A DNA stretch of 64,000 nucleotides from Bacteroidota bacterium. GTDB lineage: Bacteria; Bacteroidota; Bacteroidia; Cytophagales; Cytophagaceae. The stretch is taken from contig JAEYZG010000017.1 of assembly GCA_023428135.1 (NCBI GenBank), positions 179,176 through 243,175 of the forward strand, read 5' to 3'. The notes beneath the pieces are model-generated. The model did no database searches. It was given only the letters and a program-made list of their open reading frames with translations, and had not been told where the DNA came from. A program made the position numbers and the translations under genes. Of this stretch, positions 1-6,912 are shown piece by piece. Position 1 is the stretch's first letter. Each line of letters opens with the position of its first letter.

Positions 1-1530
1 ATTTCTGATAAAACCTGGCTTTCAGTTTTTTCCAATAGTATATTAAGTGAGGACTTTGCTGTTTTTCCTTCCAATGGGAAAAGGGTAATGGTCGAGTATT
101 CAAGTCCAAATACCAATAAGCCATTGCATCTTGGCCACTTAAGAAATAATTTTCTCGGTTATTCTGTTTCCGAAATTCTTAAAGCCAGTGGATATAATGT
201 TGTAAAAGCCAACCTTATTAACGACAGAGGAATTCACATTTGTAAATCCATGCTAGCTTATCAGTTGTGGGGAAATGGAGAAACTCCTCAAACCTCAGGT
301 TTAAAAGGCGACCACCTTGCAGGCAAGTATTATGTATTGTTTGATAAAGAATACAAGAAGGAAGTAGACACCCTTAAAGCTCAGGATGTCGAAGAAGATG
401 AGGCAAAGAAGCAGGCACCTTTAATGAAACAAGCTCAAGAGCTTTTGTTGAAATGGGAAGAAGGAGATAAAGAAACCGTTGCTCTTTGGGAAAAAATGAA
501 TGGCTGGGTGTATGATGGCTTTAATGCCACATACAAGATGATAGGTGTCGATTTTGATAAGTTCTATTATGAATCTCAAACATACCTTTTAGGAAAAAAC
601 ATAGTAGAAGAAGGACTTGCGAAAGAGGTATTCTTTAAGAAGCCTGATGGCTCTGTTTGGGTTGACCTAACTTCAGATGGACTGGACCAAAAGCTCTTGT
701 TAAGAGGAGATGGAACATCTGTCTATATAACTCAGGACTTAGGAACTGCAGACCTTAAATTCCAGGAATACAATGCAGAGAAATCTGTTTATGTAGTAGG
801 AAATGAGCAGGATTATCATTTCAATGTATTGAAGCTTATCCTGAAAAAGCTTGGTAAATCCTATGCAGATGGTGTTTACCACCTTTCTTACGGGATGGTT
901 GATCTACCAAGTGGCAAGATGAAGTCAAGAGAAGGGACTGTTGTAGATGCAGATGATCTGGTTAGAGAGATGCTGGAAACTGCTGAAACCAGAACCAAAG
1001 AGTTAGGCAAAATTGAAGGATTTAGTGAAGAAGACCTTCAGGTATTATACAAAAAACTTGGATTAGGCGCTTTAAAATACTTCTTGCTGAAAGTAGATCC
1101 TAAAAAGCGCATGCTTTTTAACCCAGAAGAATCTATAGAATTCCAAGGGCATACAGGCCCCTTCATTCAATATACATATGCCCGTATTTCTGCAATTTTA
1201 AGAAAAGCAAAACAACTTGGAGTAGATTTTAATAAAGAAACATTTGCCACTCTTGTCAACCTTCATCCTTCTGAAAGGGAAGGAATTATCCTGATGACAA
1301 AGTTCCCGGAGAAAATTCAGGATGCTGCAAGAAATTATGCTCCTTCAGAAATTGCTCAATATATCTTTGATCTGGCAAAAGCGTACAATCATTTCTATGG
1401 AGAGGTAGCTATTTTCTCAGAAGAAAATAAAGATGCATTGAGCTTCAGAATAGCATTTTCTTTCGCTGTAGCTAAAATAATCAATAGAGGGATGCAGTTA
1501 TTAGGAATAGAAGTACCTGAAAAAATGTAA
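1..1530 (+). CDS. argS: Arginyl-tRNA synthetase (5' end cut off by window)
   Basis: Class I aminoacyl-tRNA synthetase that charges tRNA-Arg in the cytoplasm. The reading frame is open from base 1, so the first ATG in view (88) is internal and the true start lies outside the window; 509 residues are visible of a usual 550-600. The HIGH-type motif appears as PLHLGH just after MVEYSSPNTNK, and the KMSKS-type loop as KMKSREGT. The all-helical DALR anticodon-binding domain forms the C-terminus (GHTGPFIQYTYARI onward). The stop is followed after 3 nt by the peroxidase gene, so the two are probably co-transcribed. Confidence 0.97.
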   Translation: MSDKTWLSVFSNSILSEDFAVFPSNGKRVMVEYSSPNTNKPLHLGHLRNNFLGYSVSEILKASGYNVVKANLINDRGIHICKSMLAYQLWGNGETPQTSGLKGDHLAGKYYVLFDKEYKKEVDTLKAQDVEEDEAKKQAPLMKQAQELLLKWEEGDKETVALWEKMNGWVYDGFNATYKMIGVDFDKFYYESQTYLLGKNIVEEGLAKEVFFKKPDGSVWVDLTSDGLDQKLLLRGDGTSVYITQDLGTADLKFQEYNAEKSVYVVGNEQDYHFNVLKLILKKLGKSYADGVYHLSYGMVDLPSGKMKSREGTVVDADDLVREMLETAETRTKELGKIEGFSEEDLQVLYKKLGLGALKYFLLKVDPKKRMLFNPEESIEFQGHTGPFIQYTYARISAILRKAKQLGVDFNKETFATLVNLHPSEREGIILMTKFPEKIQDAARNYAPSEIAQYIFDLAKAYNHFYGEVAIFSEENKDALSFRIAFSFAVAKIINRGMQLLGIEVPEKM

Positions 1531-1533
1531 TTT

Positions 1534-2115
1534 ATGAAATTGTCACTTAAATTTTCTGTTGTAGTTTTTGCATTGACATTGATATATGCCTTGCCTGGAT
1601 GCGGACAGATCAAGTCCAAACCTACGGATGGAAAGGATGCATTTTTTTCATTCTATTCGCTTAAGGCCAATACATTGGAAGGAGATTCAATTGACTTCTC
1701 CAAATTCAAAGGGAAAAAGGTTTTGATTGTGAATACTGCCTCCAAGTGTGGCTATACCCATCAGTATGCTGAACTACAGAAGCTTCATGAAACACATGGT
1801 GATAAAGTGGTTATTCTCGGATTTCCTTCTAACGATTTCTTTAATCAGGAGCCCGGCAATAGCGTCCAAATCAGAGAATTCTGCACAGCAAATTATGGTG
1901 TAACCTTCCAAATGATGGAAAAGGTAACTGTAAAAGGAAAAGGACAACATCCTGTATTTGAATGGTTATCTATAGCAGATAAAAACGGCTGGAATGATCA
2001 GGCACCTAAATGGAATTTTTGCAAATATTTAATTAATGAAAATGGTGAATTGGTGAAATTTTTCCCTTCCGGATCTGCACCAATGGGTTTTGAAATTACA
2101 GAAGCGATAAAGTAA
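1534..2115 (+). CDS. Glutathione-peroxidase-family lipoprotein (thioredoxin-type peroxidase)
   Basis: Thiol peroxidase that reduces hydroperoxides. The N-terminus is a lipoprotein signal with lipobox LPGC (Cys23), so the enzyme is probably tethered to a membrane facing the periplasm. The peroxidatic Cys is Cys72 in ASKCGYT (not selenocysteine). Cys117 in EFCTANYGVTF sits where the resolving Cys of thioredoxin-dependent GPx enzymes lies, so thioredoxin rather than glutathione is the likely reductant (family knowledge). The Gln of FNQEPG and the Trp-Asn of WNF are present. Length 193 aa, normal for the family plus a signal. It lies 3 nt after argS and 3 nt before menA. Confidence 0.93.
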   Translation: MKLSLKFSVVVFALTLIYALPGCGQIKSKPTDGKDAFFSFYSLKANTLEGDSIDFSKFKGKKVLIVNTASKCGYTHQYAELQKLHETHGDKVVILGFPSNDFFNQEPGNSVQIREFCTANYGVTFQMMEKVTVKGKGQHPVFEWLSIADKNGWNDQAPKWNFCKYLINENGELVKFFPSGSAPMGFEITEAIK

Positions 2116-2118
2116 ATA

Positions 2119-3027
2119 ATGGGTTCAGCAAAAGCTTGGGTATCGGCATTCAGGTTAAGGACACTTCCTCTGGCACTTTCCAGTATTATCATGGGCAGCT
2201 TTTTAGCCGCTAAGGATGGAAGTTTTAAACTTATCATCTGCCTTTTAGCAATTTTAACTACAATTTTCCTTCAGGTGTTATCAAACCTCGCTAATGATTA
2301 TGGGGACTCTCAAAACGGTGCTGACAGCGTCTTCAGGAAAGGTCCTCAAAGAGCAGTACAGTCAGGGAAAATTTCACCTGAAGCAATGAAAATGGGAATG
2401 TATATTTTTGGCGCTCTTTCATTGGTGACAGGTATAATTCTTTTGGTAAATGCTATTTCATTTTCTGCATTTGGCACATTTGGCTTTTTCATGATATTGG
2501 GAATTCTTTCAATAGTAGCAGCCATTAAATATACAGCAGGAAAAAATCCATACGGCTATGCAGGTCTTGGCGACATTTCCGTATTTCTATTCTTTGGTCT
2601 TGTCGGCGTGGGAGGATGTTATTATCTGCATACACATACTTTGGATTATAAAATACTATTGCCAGCATTTGCCTGTGGCTTTTTTTCTGCAGCAGTATTA
2701 AACATCAACAACATTCGGGATATTGAATCAGATAGACTTGCCGGAAAATATTCTATCCCGGTAAGGTTAGGCAAAGGTAAAGCTAAGATTTATCACTGGT
2801 TTCTTCTTATCGGAGGCTTTGGCTCTGCAGTTACTTATATTCTTTTAAATGAAAATCATTCAATCGGAAAGTGGTTGTTCTTATTGAGTTTTCCTTTGAT
2901 ATTCATTACAGGAATAAAAGTAACCAGAGAAAATGAGTCTGAAAAAATTGATCCTCAGTTAAAGCTCATGGCACTTTCTACATTAGCTTTTGTAATCTTG
3001 TTTGGATTAGGCTTATTATTGTCCTGA
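2119..3027 (+). CDS. menA: 1,4-dihydroxy-2-naphthoate polyprenyltransferase
   Basis: UbiA-family integral membrane prenyltransferase that attaches the isoprenoid tail to DHNA in menaquinone synthesis. The first Asp-rich motif is NDYGDSQNGAD (about residue 63) and the second is NNIRDIESDRLAGK (about residue 195), both diagnostic of MenA. Several hydrophobic segments of about 20 residues cover the rest. At 302 aa it has the usual length. It begins 3 nt after the peroxidase stop, so argS, the peroxidase and menA form one tight transcription unit. Confidence 0.95.
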   Translation: MGSAKAWVSAFRLRTLPLALSSIIMGSFLAAKDGSFKLIICLLAILTTIFLQVLSNLANDYGDSQNGADSVFRKGPQRAVQSGKISPEAMKMGMYIFGALSLVTGIILLVNAISFSAFGTFGFFMILGILSIVAAIKYTAGKNPYGYAGLGDISVFLFFGLVGVGGCYYLHTHTLDYKILLPAFACGFFSAAVLNINNIRDIESDRLAGKYSIPVRLGKGKAKIYHWFLLIGGFGSAVTYILLNENHSIGKWLFLLSFPLIFITGIKVTRENESEKIDPQLKLMALSTLAFVILFGLGLLLS

Positions 3028-3118
3028 TGCTGTTAATAACTAAATTGTTTTCCTCTTTCTATTTCCCATATTTTTTCTGTACTTAAGCATTATATTCTTA
3101 TTATAAATTTTTCGGTGT

Positions 3119-3865
3119 GTGAAGAAGCTAGAAGGAAAAGTCAGTATTATTACCGGAGGAGCTCAGGGAATTGGGAAAAAGACAGTAGAGAGATTTTCAT
3201 CTGAAGGCTCATCTGTTATTATTTGGGACATTGATATTGAAAAGGGTAAAGAAACCCTTAAAGAAATAAAAGCAAACGGAATGGAGGATGTGACCTTTAT
3301 GGAAGTAGACACAACCCGTTATGCTCAGGTAGAGGAGGCTGCAAGAAGTGTTTTTGCATCAAAAGGGCAAATTGATATTCTCATAAACAATGCTGGTATT
3401 ACCAGGGACGCTGCATCTTTGAATATGAGCAAGGAACAATGGCAACAAGTAATAGATCTGAATCTTACAGGTGTATTTAACTGTACCAAAGCTATTGCCC
3501 CATATATGGTTCAAAAGCAATTTGGCCGTATTATCAATACTTCATCCTTAGTAGGAATTTACAGTAATTTCGGACAGGCAAACTATGCTGCAGCCAAATC
3601 CGGATTGGTAGGAATAACCAAAGTATGGGCAAGAGAATTAAGTAGGCATGGAATTACCGTAAATGCAGTTACGCCCGGCTTTATAGAAACTGAATCCCTG
3701 AAAAATGTACCTGAGAAAATCGTTAAAAGTATTAAAGATAAAATTCCTGTAGGAAGACTTGGTAAGCCTGAGGATATATCCAATGCCTATATTTTTTTGG
3801 CATCAGAAGAAAGTTCATATATAAGCGGATCTGTGCTTACTATAGATGGGGGCTTTGTTTCTTAG
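3119..3865 (+). CDS. FabG-like short-chain dehydrogenase (beta-ketoacyl reductase type)
   Basis: NAD(P)H-dependent reductase of the classical SDR family, probably acting on 3-oxoacyl-ACP or acetoacetyl-CoA. It shows the Rossmann motif TGGAQGIG at the N-terminus, NNAG, a catalytic Ser (TSSLVG) and the YxxxK pair in NYAAAKSG, and it ends with the FabG-like tail SGSVLTIDGG. 248 aa is typical. The start is GTG; no in-frame ATG precedes the glycine-rich motif, and the encoded KKLEGKVSIITGG is the expected N-terminus. It lies 91 nt after menA. FabG and PhaB cannot be told apart from sequence alone. Confidence 0.9.
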   Translation: MKKLEGKVSIITGGAQGIGKKTVERFSSEGSSVIIWDIDIEKGKETLKEIKANGMEDVTFMEVDTTRYAQVEEAARSVFASKGQIDILINNAGITRDAASLNMSKEQWQQVIDLNLTGVFNCTKAIAPYMVQKQFGRIINTSSLVGIYSNFGQANYAAAKSGLVGITKVWARELSRHGITVNAVTPGFIETESLKNVPEKIVKSIKDKIPVGRLGKPEDISNAYIFLASEESSYISGSVLTIDGGFVS

Positions 3866-4069
3866 CATAAAGCATAAAGTATTAATAAAAAAAGAGGCGT
3901 TCGCCTCTTTCTACTTTTCACTTTAAGCTTTCTGCCTTCCGCTTTCCGCCCTTAAACTGTCTCAAACTTTTCCTCAGGGACATCTACCTTTAACTTTAGA
4001 CTTTCTACTTCTGGCTTTAGACTTTCAACTTTCAGTTTTTGACTTTTAACTTTCCGCTTTCTGCCTTTA
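3865..4069. repeat. Degenerate 7-bp tandem repeat spanning the SDR/HPP 3' ends
   Basis: Three blocks have period 7. Units 3865-3885 read GCATAAA, GCATAAA, GTATTAA. Units 3913-3954 read ACTTTTC, ACTTTAA, GCTTTCT, GCCTTCC, GCTTTCC, GCCCTTA. Twelve units fill 3986-4069, such as ACTTTCA, ACTTTCA, GTTTTTG, ACTTTTA. On the minus strand the consensus is roughly NNAAAGT. The third block is translated as the C-terminus of the HPP protein; 3 x 7 nt gives a 7-residue protein period. The blocks point toward the terminator at 3891-3910 from both sides. Confidence 0.85.
3886..3916. terminator. Bidirectional rho-independent terminator
   Basis: Perfect 9-bp stem AAAGAGGCG (3891-3899) / CGCCTCTTT (3902-3910) with a 2-nt loop. 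An A-run precedes it and a T-rich stretch follows. It lies between the convergent SDR and HPP genes and can serve both. Confidence 0.8.
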
Positions 4070-4644
4070 TTCAAAGGGTATTTTCTCCCTGAGAGGTTAT
4101 TAAAAATCATCGCTATTACGAATAAGATAATTACTCCGCTTGCGACAGGAGAGACCACATACCAGTATCCAAGTTCTTTTATTTTAGCAGAGCCAATATT
4201 AGCAATAAGGGCTGTAGCTCCTCCAGGAGGATGCAGAGTTTTAGTCATTTGCATAACCATGATGCTAATTGAAACTGAAAGGGTAGATGCAAACCATAGT
4301 GTATCTGGCAATAACTGAGCAATCGTTACCCCTACAATAGCTGAAAAGATATGCCCTCCAAACAAGTTTCTTGGCTGAGACAATGGACTGTTTGAAACTC
4401 CATATAACAGTACTGCAGAAGCGCCAAAAGATCCGATCAAAAAGATATGATCCTGAACTTCAAAAATCTGACTATTAATGAGGCCAATAAGTCCAATACC
4501 ACAAAATGACCCAAGGAAAGTCCACAAGAGATCACTCTTATGCAACATGGTTTCCCGGTACATGACATATTTGGCAATTCTGAATTTTCGTGAAAGGTTA
4601 ATGTTGGGGTCATTTTTAAATGATCTCAATACTCTAATTTTCAT
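3952..4644 (-). CDS. HPP-family membrane protein with repeat-derived C-terminal tail
   Basis: Integral membrane protein of the HPP family (PF04982), named for the His-Pro-Pro motif seen here in TLHPPGGATAL (about residue 119). About four hydrophobic helices are visible in residues 40-170. Some cyanobacterial members have been linked to nitrite transport, but the family's function is generally unknown. The last ~30 residues are highly charged with a 7-residue period (KVESLKP, EVESLKL, KVDV). They are encoded by the 7-bp DNA repeat and look like repeat DNA captured by the reading frame rather than a conserved domain. Start ATG at 4644. Confidence 0.85.
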   Translation of the reverse strand: MKIRVLRSFKNDPNINLSRKFRIAKYVMYRETMLHKSDLLWTFLGSFCGIGLIGLINSQIFEVQDHIFLIGSFGASAVLLYGVSNSPLSQPRNLFGGHIFSAIVGVTIAQLLPDTLWFASTLSVSISIMVMQMTKTLHPPGGATALIANIGSAKIKELGYWYVVSPVASGVIILFVIAMIFNNLSGRKYPLNKGRKRKVKSQKLKVESLKPEVESLKLKVDVPEEKFETV

Positions 4645-4671
4645 TTTAGGTTAAACAGAATTAAAAACGAA

Positions 4672-4700
4672 GGGCTGCTTCAGTATTTCTGAAGCAGCCC
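4672..4700 (-). terminator. Strong rho-independent terminator
   Basis: Perfect 12-bp stem GGGCTGCTTCAG (4672-4683) / CTGAAGCAGCCC (4689-4700) with a 5-nt loop. On the minus strand it is followed by a T-run. It sits 24 nt beyond the stop of the small minus-strand ORF at 4725-4961, which supports that ORF being expressed. Confidence 0.85.
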
Positions 4701-4724
4701 CCTAATTTATCTAAAAACCGGGAA

Positions 4725-4961
4725 TTAATTCAGATTCCAGGTACATTGTTTTAGCGGAGATTGACCAGCCACAGCCTGGTCACATTTATAATTAACCATT
4801 TCTGAAATTGTCAGATATGTTTCGTATGTCAATCCGGGATTTTCGTTAAAATGATATAGATTAACTGAGTAAACAGGATTGCAAACTTCGTTATTTTGAG
4901 AATTAGAAATTCCAGCTGTGAGTGCCAACGTCTTAAAAGTAATAGAAATAGTTTTTGTCAT
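4725..4961 (-). CDS. Small uncharacterised protein, three cysteines
   Basis: 78-residue ORF that I do not recognise. The N-terminus (MTKTISITFKTLALTAG) is weakly hydrophobic with two lysines and could be a leader, but it is not a convincing signal peptide. Cysteines fall at about residues 27, 60 and 73; the C-terminal half is polar and aromatic. Support for it being real is the ATG start, a strong terminator 24 nt after the stop, and a second small ORF upstream on the same strand. A secreted small protein or peptide precursor is possible; no function can be assigned. Confidence 0.5.
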   Translation of the reverse strand: MTKTISITFKTLALTAGISNSQNNEVCNPVYSVNLYHFNENPGLTYETYLTISEMVNYKCDQAVAGQSPLKQCTWNLN

Positions 4962-5032
4962 GGCATTAAGGGTTAAAGTGTTAAAGGATTGATTTAAACC
5001 TGTTACTACAGGAAATTAGCCAAAGCCAACTA

Positions 5033-5158
5033 CTAAAGCATACAACAACAATAACTGTTGATATAAGCATTTAACGTAATGGCAAAACGAAAGTTTACCG
5101 AAGAACCTTGTCCTTTAGTCACTTTTTCTTTTAAATCTCTAAATTGGGCTGTATTCAT
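5033..5158 (-). CDS. Possible 41-residue peptide ending in a Cys triplet
   Basis: Short ATG-initiated ORF, minus strand, ending ...INSYCCCML. The N-terminal half is charged (FRDLKEKVTKGQG) and the C-terminal part is hydrophobic with three consecutive Cys. It lies 71 nt upstream of the 78-residue ORF and could share its transcript and terminator. A leader/core-like layout is suggestive of a modified peptide precursor, but no maturation enzyme is encoded nearby. It may be a chance ORF. Confidence 0.25.
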   Translation of the reverse strand: MNTAQFRDLKEKVTKGQGSSVNFRFAITLNAYINSYCCCML

Positions 5159-5353
5159 AATGTCAATTTATATTTGTTCCGAAAATCGAAACTAGGATTT
5201 AGCACCTTACATTTTTGGTGGCAGGTTGCTAGAAGTTCTCAGAGCCTATTCTCTCCCTTCTTCTTTATAAATCAACTACACACGGTAGGTGATCGCATTA
5301 CAAATATATGCTACTGGAAAATTTGTTCCAAATAGTTTAACAAAAATAAATTA

Positions 5354-5417
5354 GCCTGATGAATTTTAAAAAATAATATCCTCAGTCCAGCCAGGAACTC
5401 CAAACTGAGGATCAGGC
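5354..5417 (-). terminator. Nested inverted repeat downstream of the 5467-6530 operon
   Basis: The inner stem is ATCCTCAGT (5378-5386) / ACTGAGGAT (5404-5412) with a 17-nt loop. An outer pair, GCCTGAT (5354-5360) / ATCAGGC (5411-5417), overlaps the inner right arm by two bases. On the minus strand the inner hairpin is followed by a T-rich run, so it can act as a terminator about 55 nt past the stop at 5467. Otherwise I see nothing convincing in 5159-5466. Confidence 0.5.
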
Positions 5418-5466
5418 AAATTGTTATTAGAACCACTAAATATTATAGATGTTTTCAACTTTTCAG

Positions 5467-5883
5467 TTAAAGCTTTTCTATGAATTCAAATAATTCACCT
5501 TTAATACTTTTCATTTCCTTATGAAAACCATCCACCTTTTCTGTCAGGTCTCTATGTCTTTCTCTGTATACTTCGTCATAGTCTTTTGGCCTGTTTTGCA
5601 TAATTCCAGCCAGGTACATTTCATGGGCCTGGGTTTGCATGAAAAGATGCTCCAGCCAGTCATTATGCATTTTACTTAGAATTTTTTCATAATCTCTCAA
5701 CTCCTCTTTGTCATCTTCAGTCTTTACTTTCAGAAGCTGCTTATTAATCAAATTTTTAAAAAAACGTATCTCATCCTTCCACAAGTCCATTTCACTCAGC
5801 CATTCTCTGGTCTGCTGATGCAAGACCTCAAGGCTTCCTTCAAGAAGGTAAGAGGTTTTTGGGGATTCCAGTAATTGTGTCAT
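5467..5883 (-). CDS. Helical coiled-coil protein of unknown function
   Basis: 138-residue, highly charged, predicted all-helical cytoplasmic protein with no signal peptide, no transmembrane segment and no recognised catalytic motif. Heptad-like spacing of Leu/Ile is visible through most of its length (for example ELRDYEKILSKM). The start ATG is 8 nt downstream of the stop of the GyrI-like gene, so the two are an operon. I do not recognise the family. Confidence 0.7.
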   Translation of the reverse strand: MTQLLESPKTSYLLEGSLEVLHQQTREWLSEMDLWKDEIRFFKNLINKQLLKVKTEDDKEELRDYEKILSKMHNDWLEHLFMQTQAHEMYLAGIMQNRPKDYDEVYRERHRDLTEKVDGFHKEMKSIKGELFEFIEKL

Positions 5884-5891
5884 AGCAACTA

Positions 5892-6530
5892 TTATATTAT
5901 TTGAGATATTTTAATTTCTGATACAGGAAATCTTAAAATTGTAACTAATTGACTGGATCTTAAGTCTTCCGGGTTTTCAAAATAAATTTCATGATACTTT
6001 CCAATGAACTCCAGATTCTTACTTTTTGCAAAGGCACGAACCTTTTCCAGTGATTTCTTTCCTTCGGCTCTTCCACCTTTAAATGATGTCTGTAAACTCA
6101 ATCCTTCAGAAAGGTGACTTAAAGTAATTGACTTGGTAAAAGACCAATCAGGATTTTCCTCCAAAACCATTTGCTGTGAAATATTCAAAACATCTTCCTT
6201 AATTAAGGATGGTTCATTGATCATGATTGCCCACTTCCATATGGTATCCATGTTAAAATCAAATGGCCCGTCATCTTTCCACCATAAAACTTCAATAGGA
6301 GTAATTCCATTCGTACAAATGTTGATCATTGGAGTCCTGGTAGATAAAATTTTTTTAGCATATTCATCAACTTTGAATAGGGTTAAAGCTGCCTGCAAAA
6401 AATGCATGTCAAACTGAGCCGGACCCTCTCCATAAAGTGTGAAATAATTAAAATCAGGTACTTCTACCAGTCTAACTTCCTCTATAGAAGGATCATACAA
6501 ATGCTTGTCCAGATCAATCAGAGTCTCCAT
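5892..6530 (-). CDS. GyrI-like small-molecule-binding domain protein
   Basis: Single-domain protein resembling the GyrI-like fold (PF06445), which binds small hydrophobic ligands or, in E. coli SbmC, DNA gyrase. The N-terminus METLIDLDKHLYDPS followed by VRLVEVPDFNYFTLYGEG is the characteristic opening of this group. The frame stays open upstream to 6644, but the family alignment starts at the ATG at 6530, giving 212 residues. There is no DNA-binding domain, so it is not a MerR or AraC regulator. It is the first gene of a two-gene operon and lies divergent to gyrA, which may be coincidence. Confidence 0.75.
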   Translation of the reverse strand: METLIDLDKHLYDPSIEEVRLVEVPDFNYFTLYGEGPAQFDMHFLQAALTLFKVDEYAKKILSTRTPMINICTNGITPIEVLWWKDDGPFDFNMDTIWKWAIMINEPSLIKEDVLNISQQMVLEENPDWSFTKSITLSHLSEGLSLQTSFKGGRAEGKKSLEKVRAFAKSKNLEFIGKYHEIYFENPEDLRSSQLVTILRFPVSEIKISQII

Positions 6531-6912
6531 ATTATTATATTTTGCATTCAACTCATAACCCGGTAAAATTCTGTCGTTCAGAAATTCCAGATTAATTCTC
6601 ATTACATATATTAAAAAGCACAAACCCCAAGGTATTTGTTCCATCTTAGGAGCTTCCCATTATTTAATCTCAGTAATATTTTAACTTATTATAGTTAGAC
6701 TGAACACAATTGGTATAGCGTTAATTAACAAGGATTAGCATCTGTTAACTTAAAGTTCTGATTATATATTAGTTCTATTGTCAAAAATTCAGACATGAGA
6801 AGGTCTGAATGTGTATAAATAAAAGCCAAATTTAAGAGGTCAAATTGTGGCCATTCACTAAAAATACTTATCTTGCTACATTAAAAAATCCTAATTTCCA
6901 TTTATAATATCT
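6531..6912. promoter_or_regulatory. Divergent intergenic region of the GyrI-like gene and gyrA
   Basis: 382 bp without a gene, AT-rich. The only clear structure is an 8-bp inverted repeat, ATTCAGAC (6787-6794) / GTCTGAAT (6803-6810), with an 8-nt spacer. It has no adjacent T-run, so it is more likely an operator or a transcript hairpin than a terminator. It must contain both promoters, but I cannot place a confident TAnnTTTG box. Confidence 0.4.

Noticed and set aside
5144..5335. 63-codon + strand ORF
   Set aside because: Overlaps the small minus-strand ORF, no family resemblance, no terminator or promoter; kept as non-coding.
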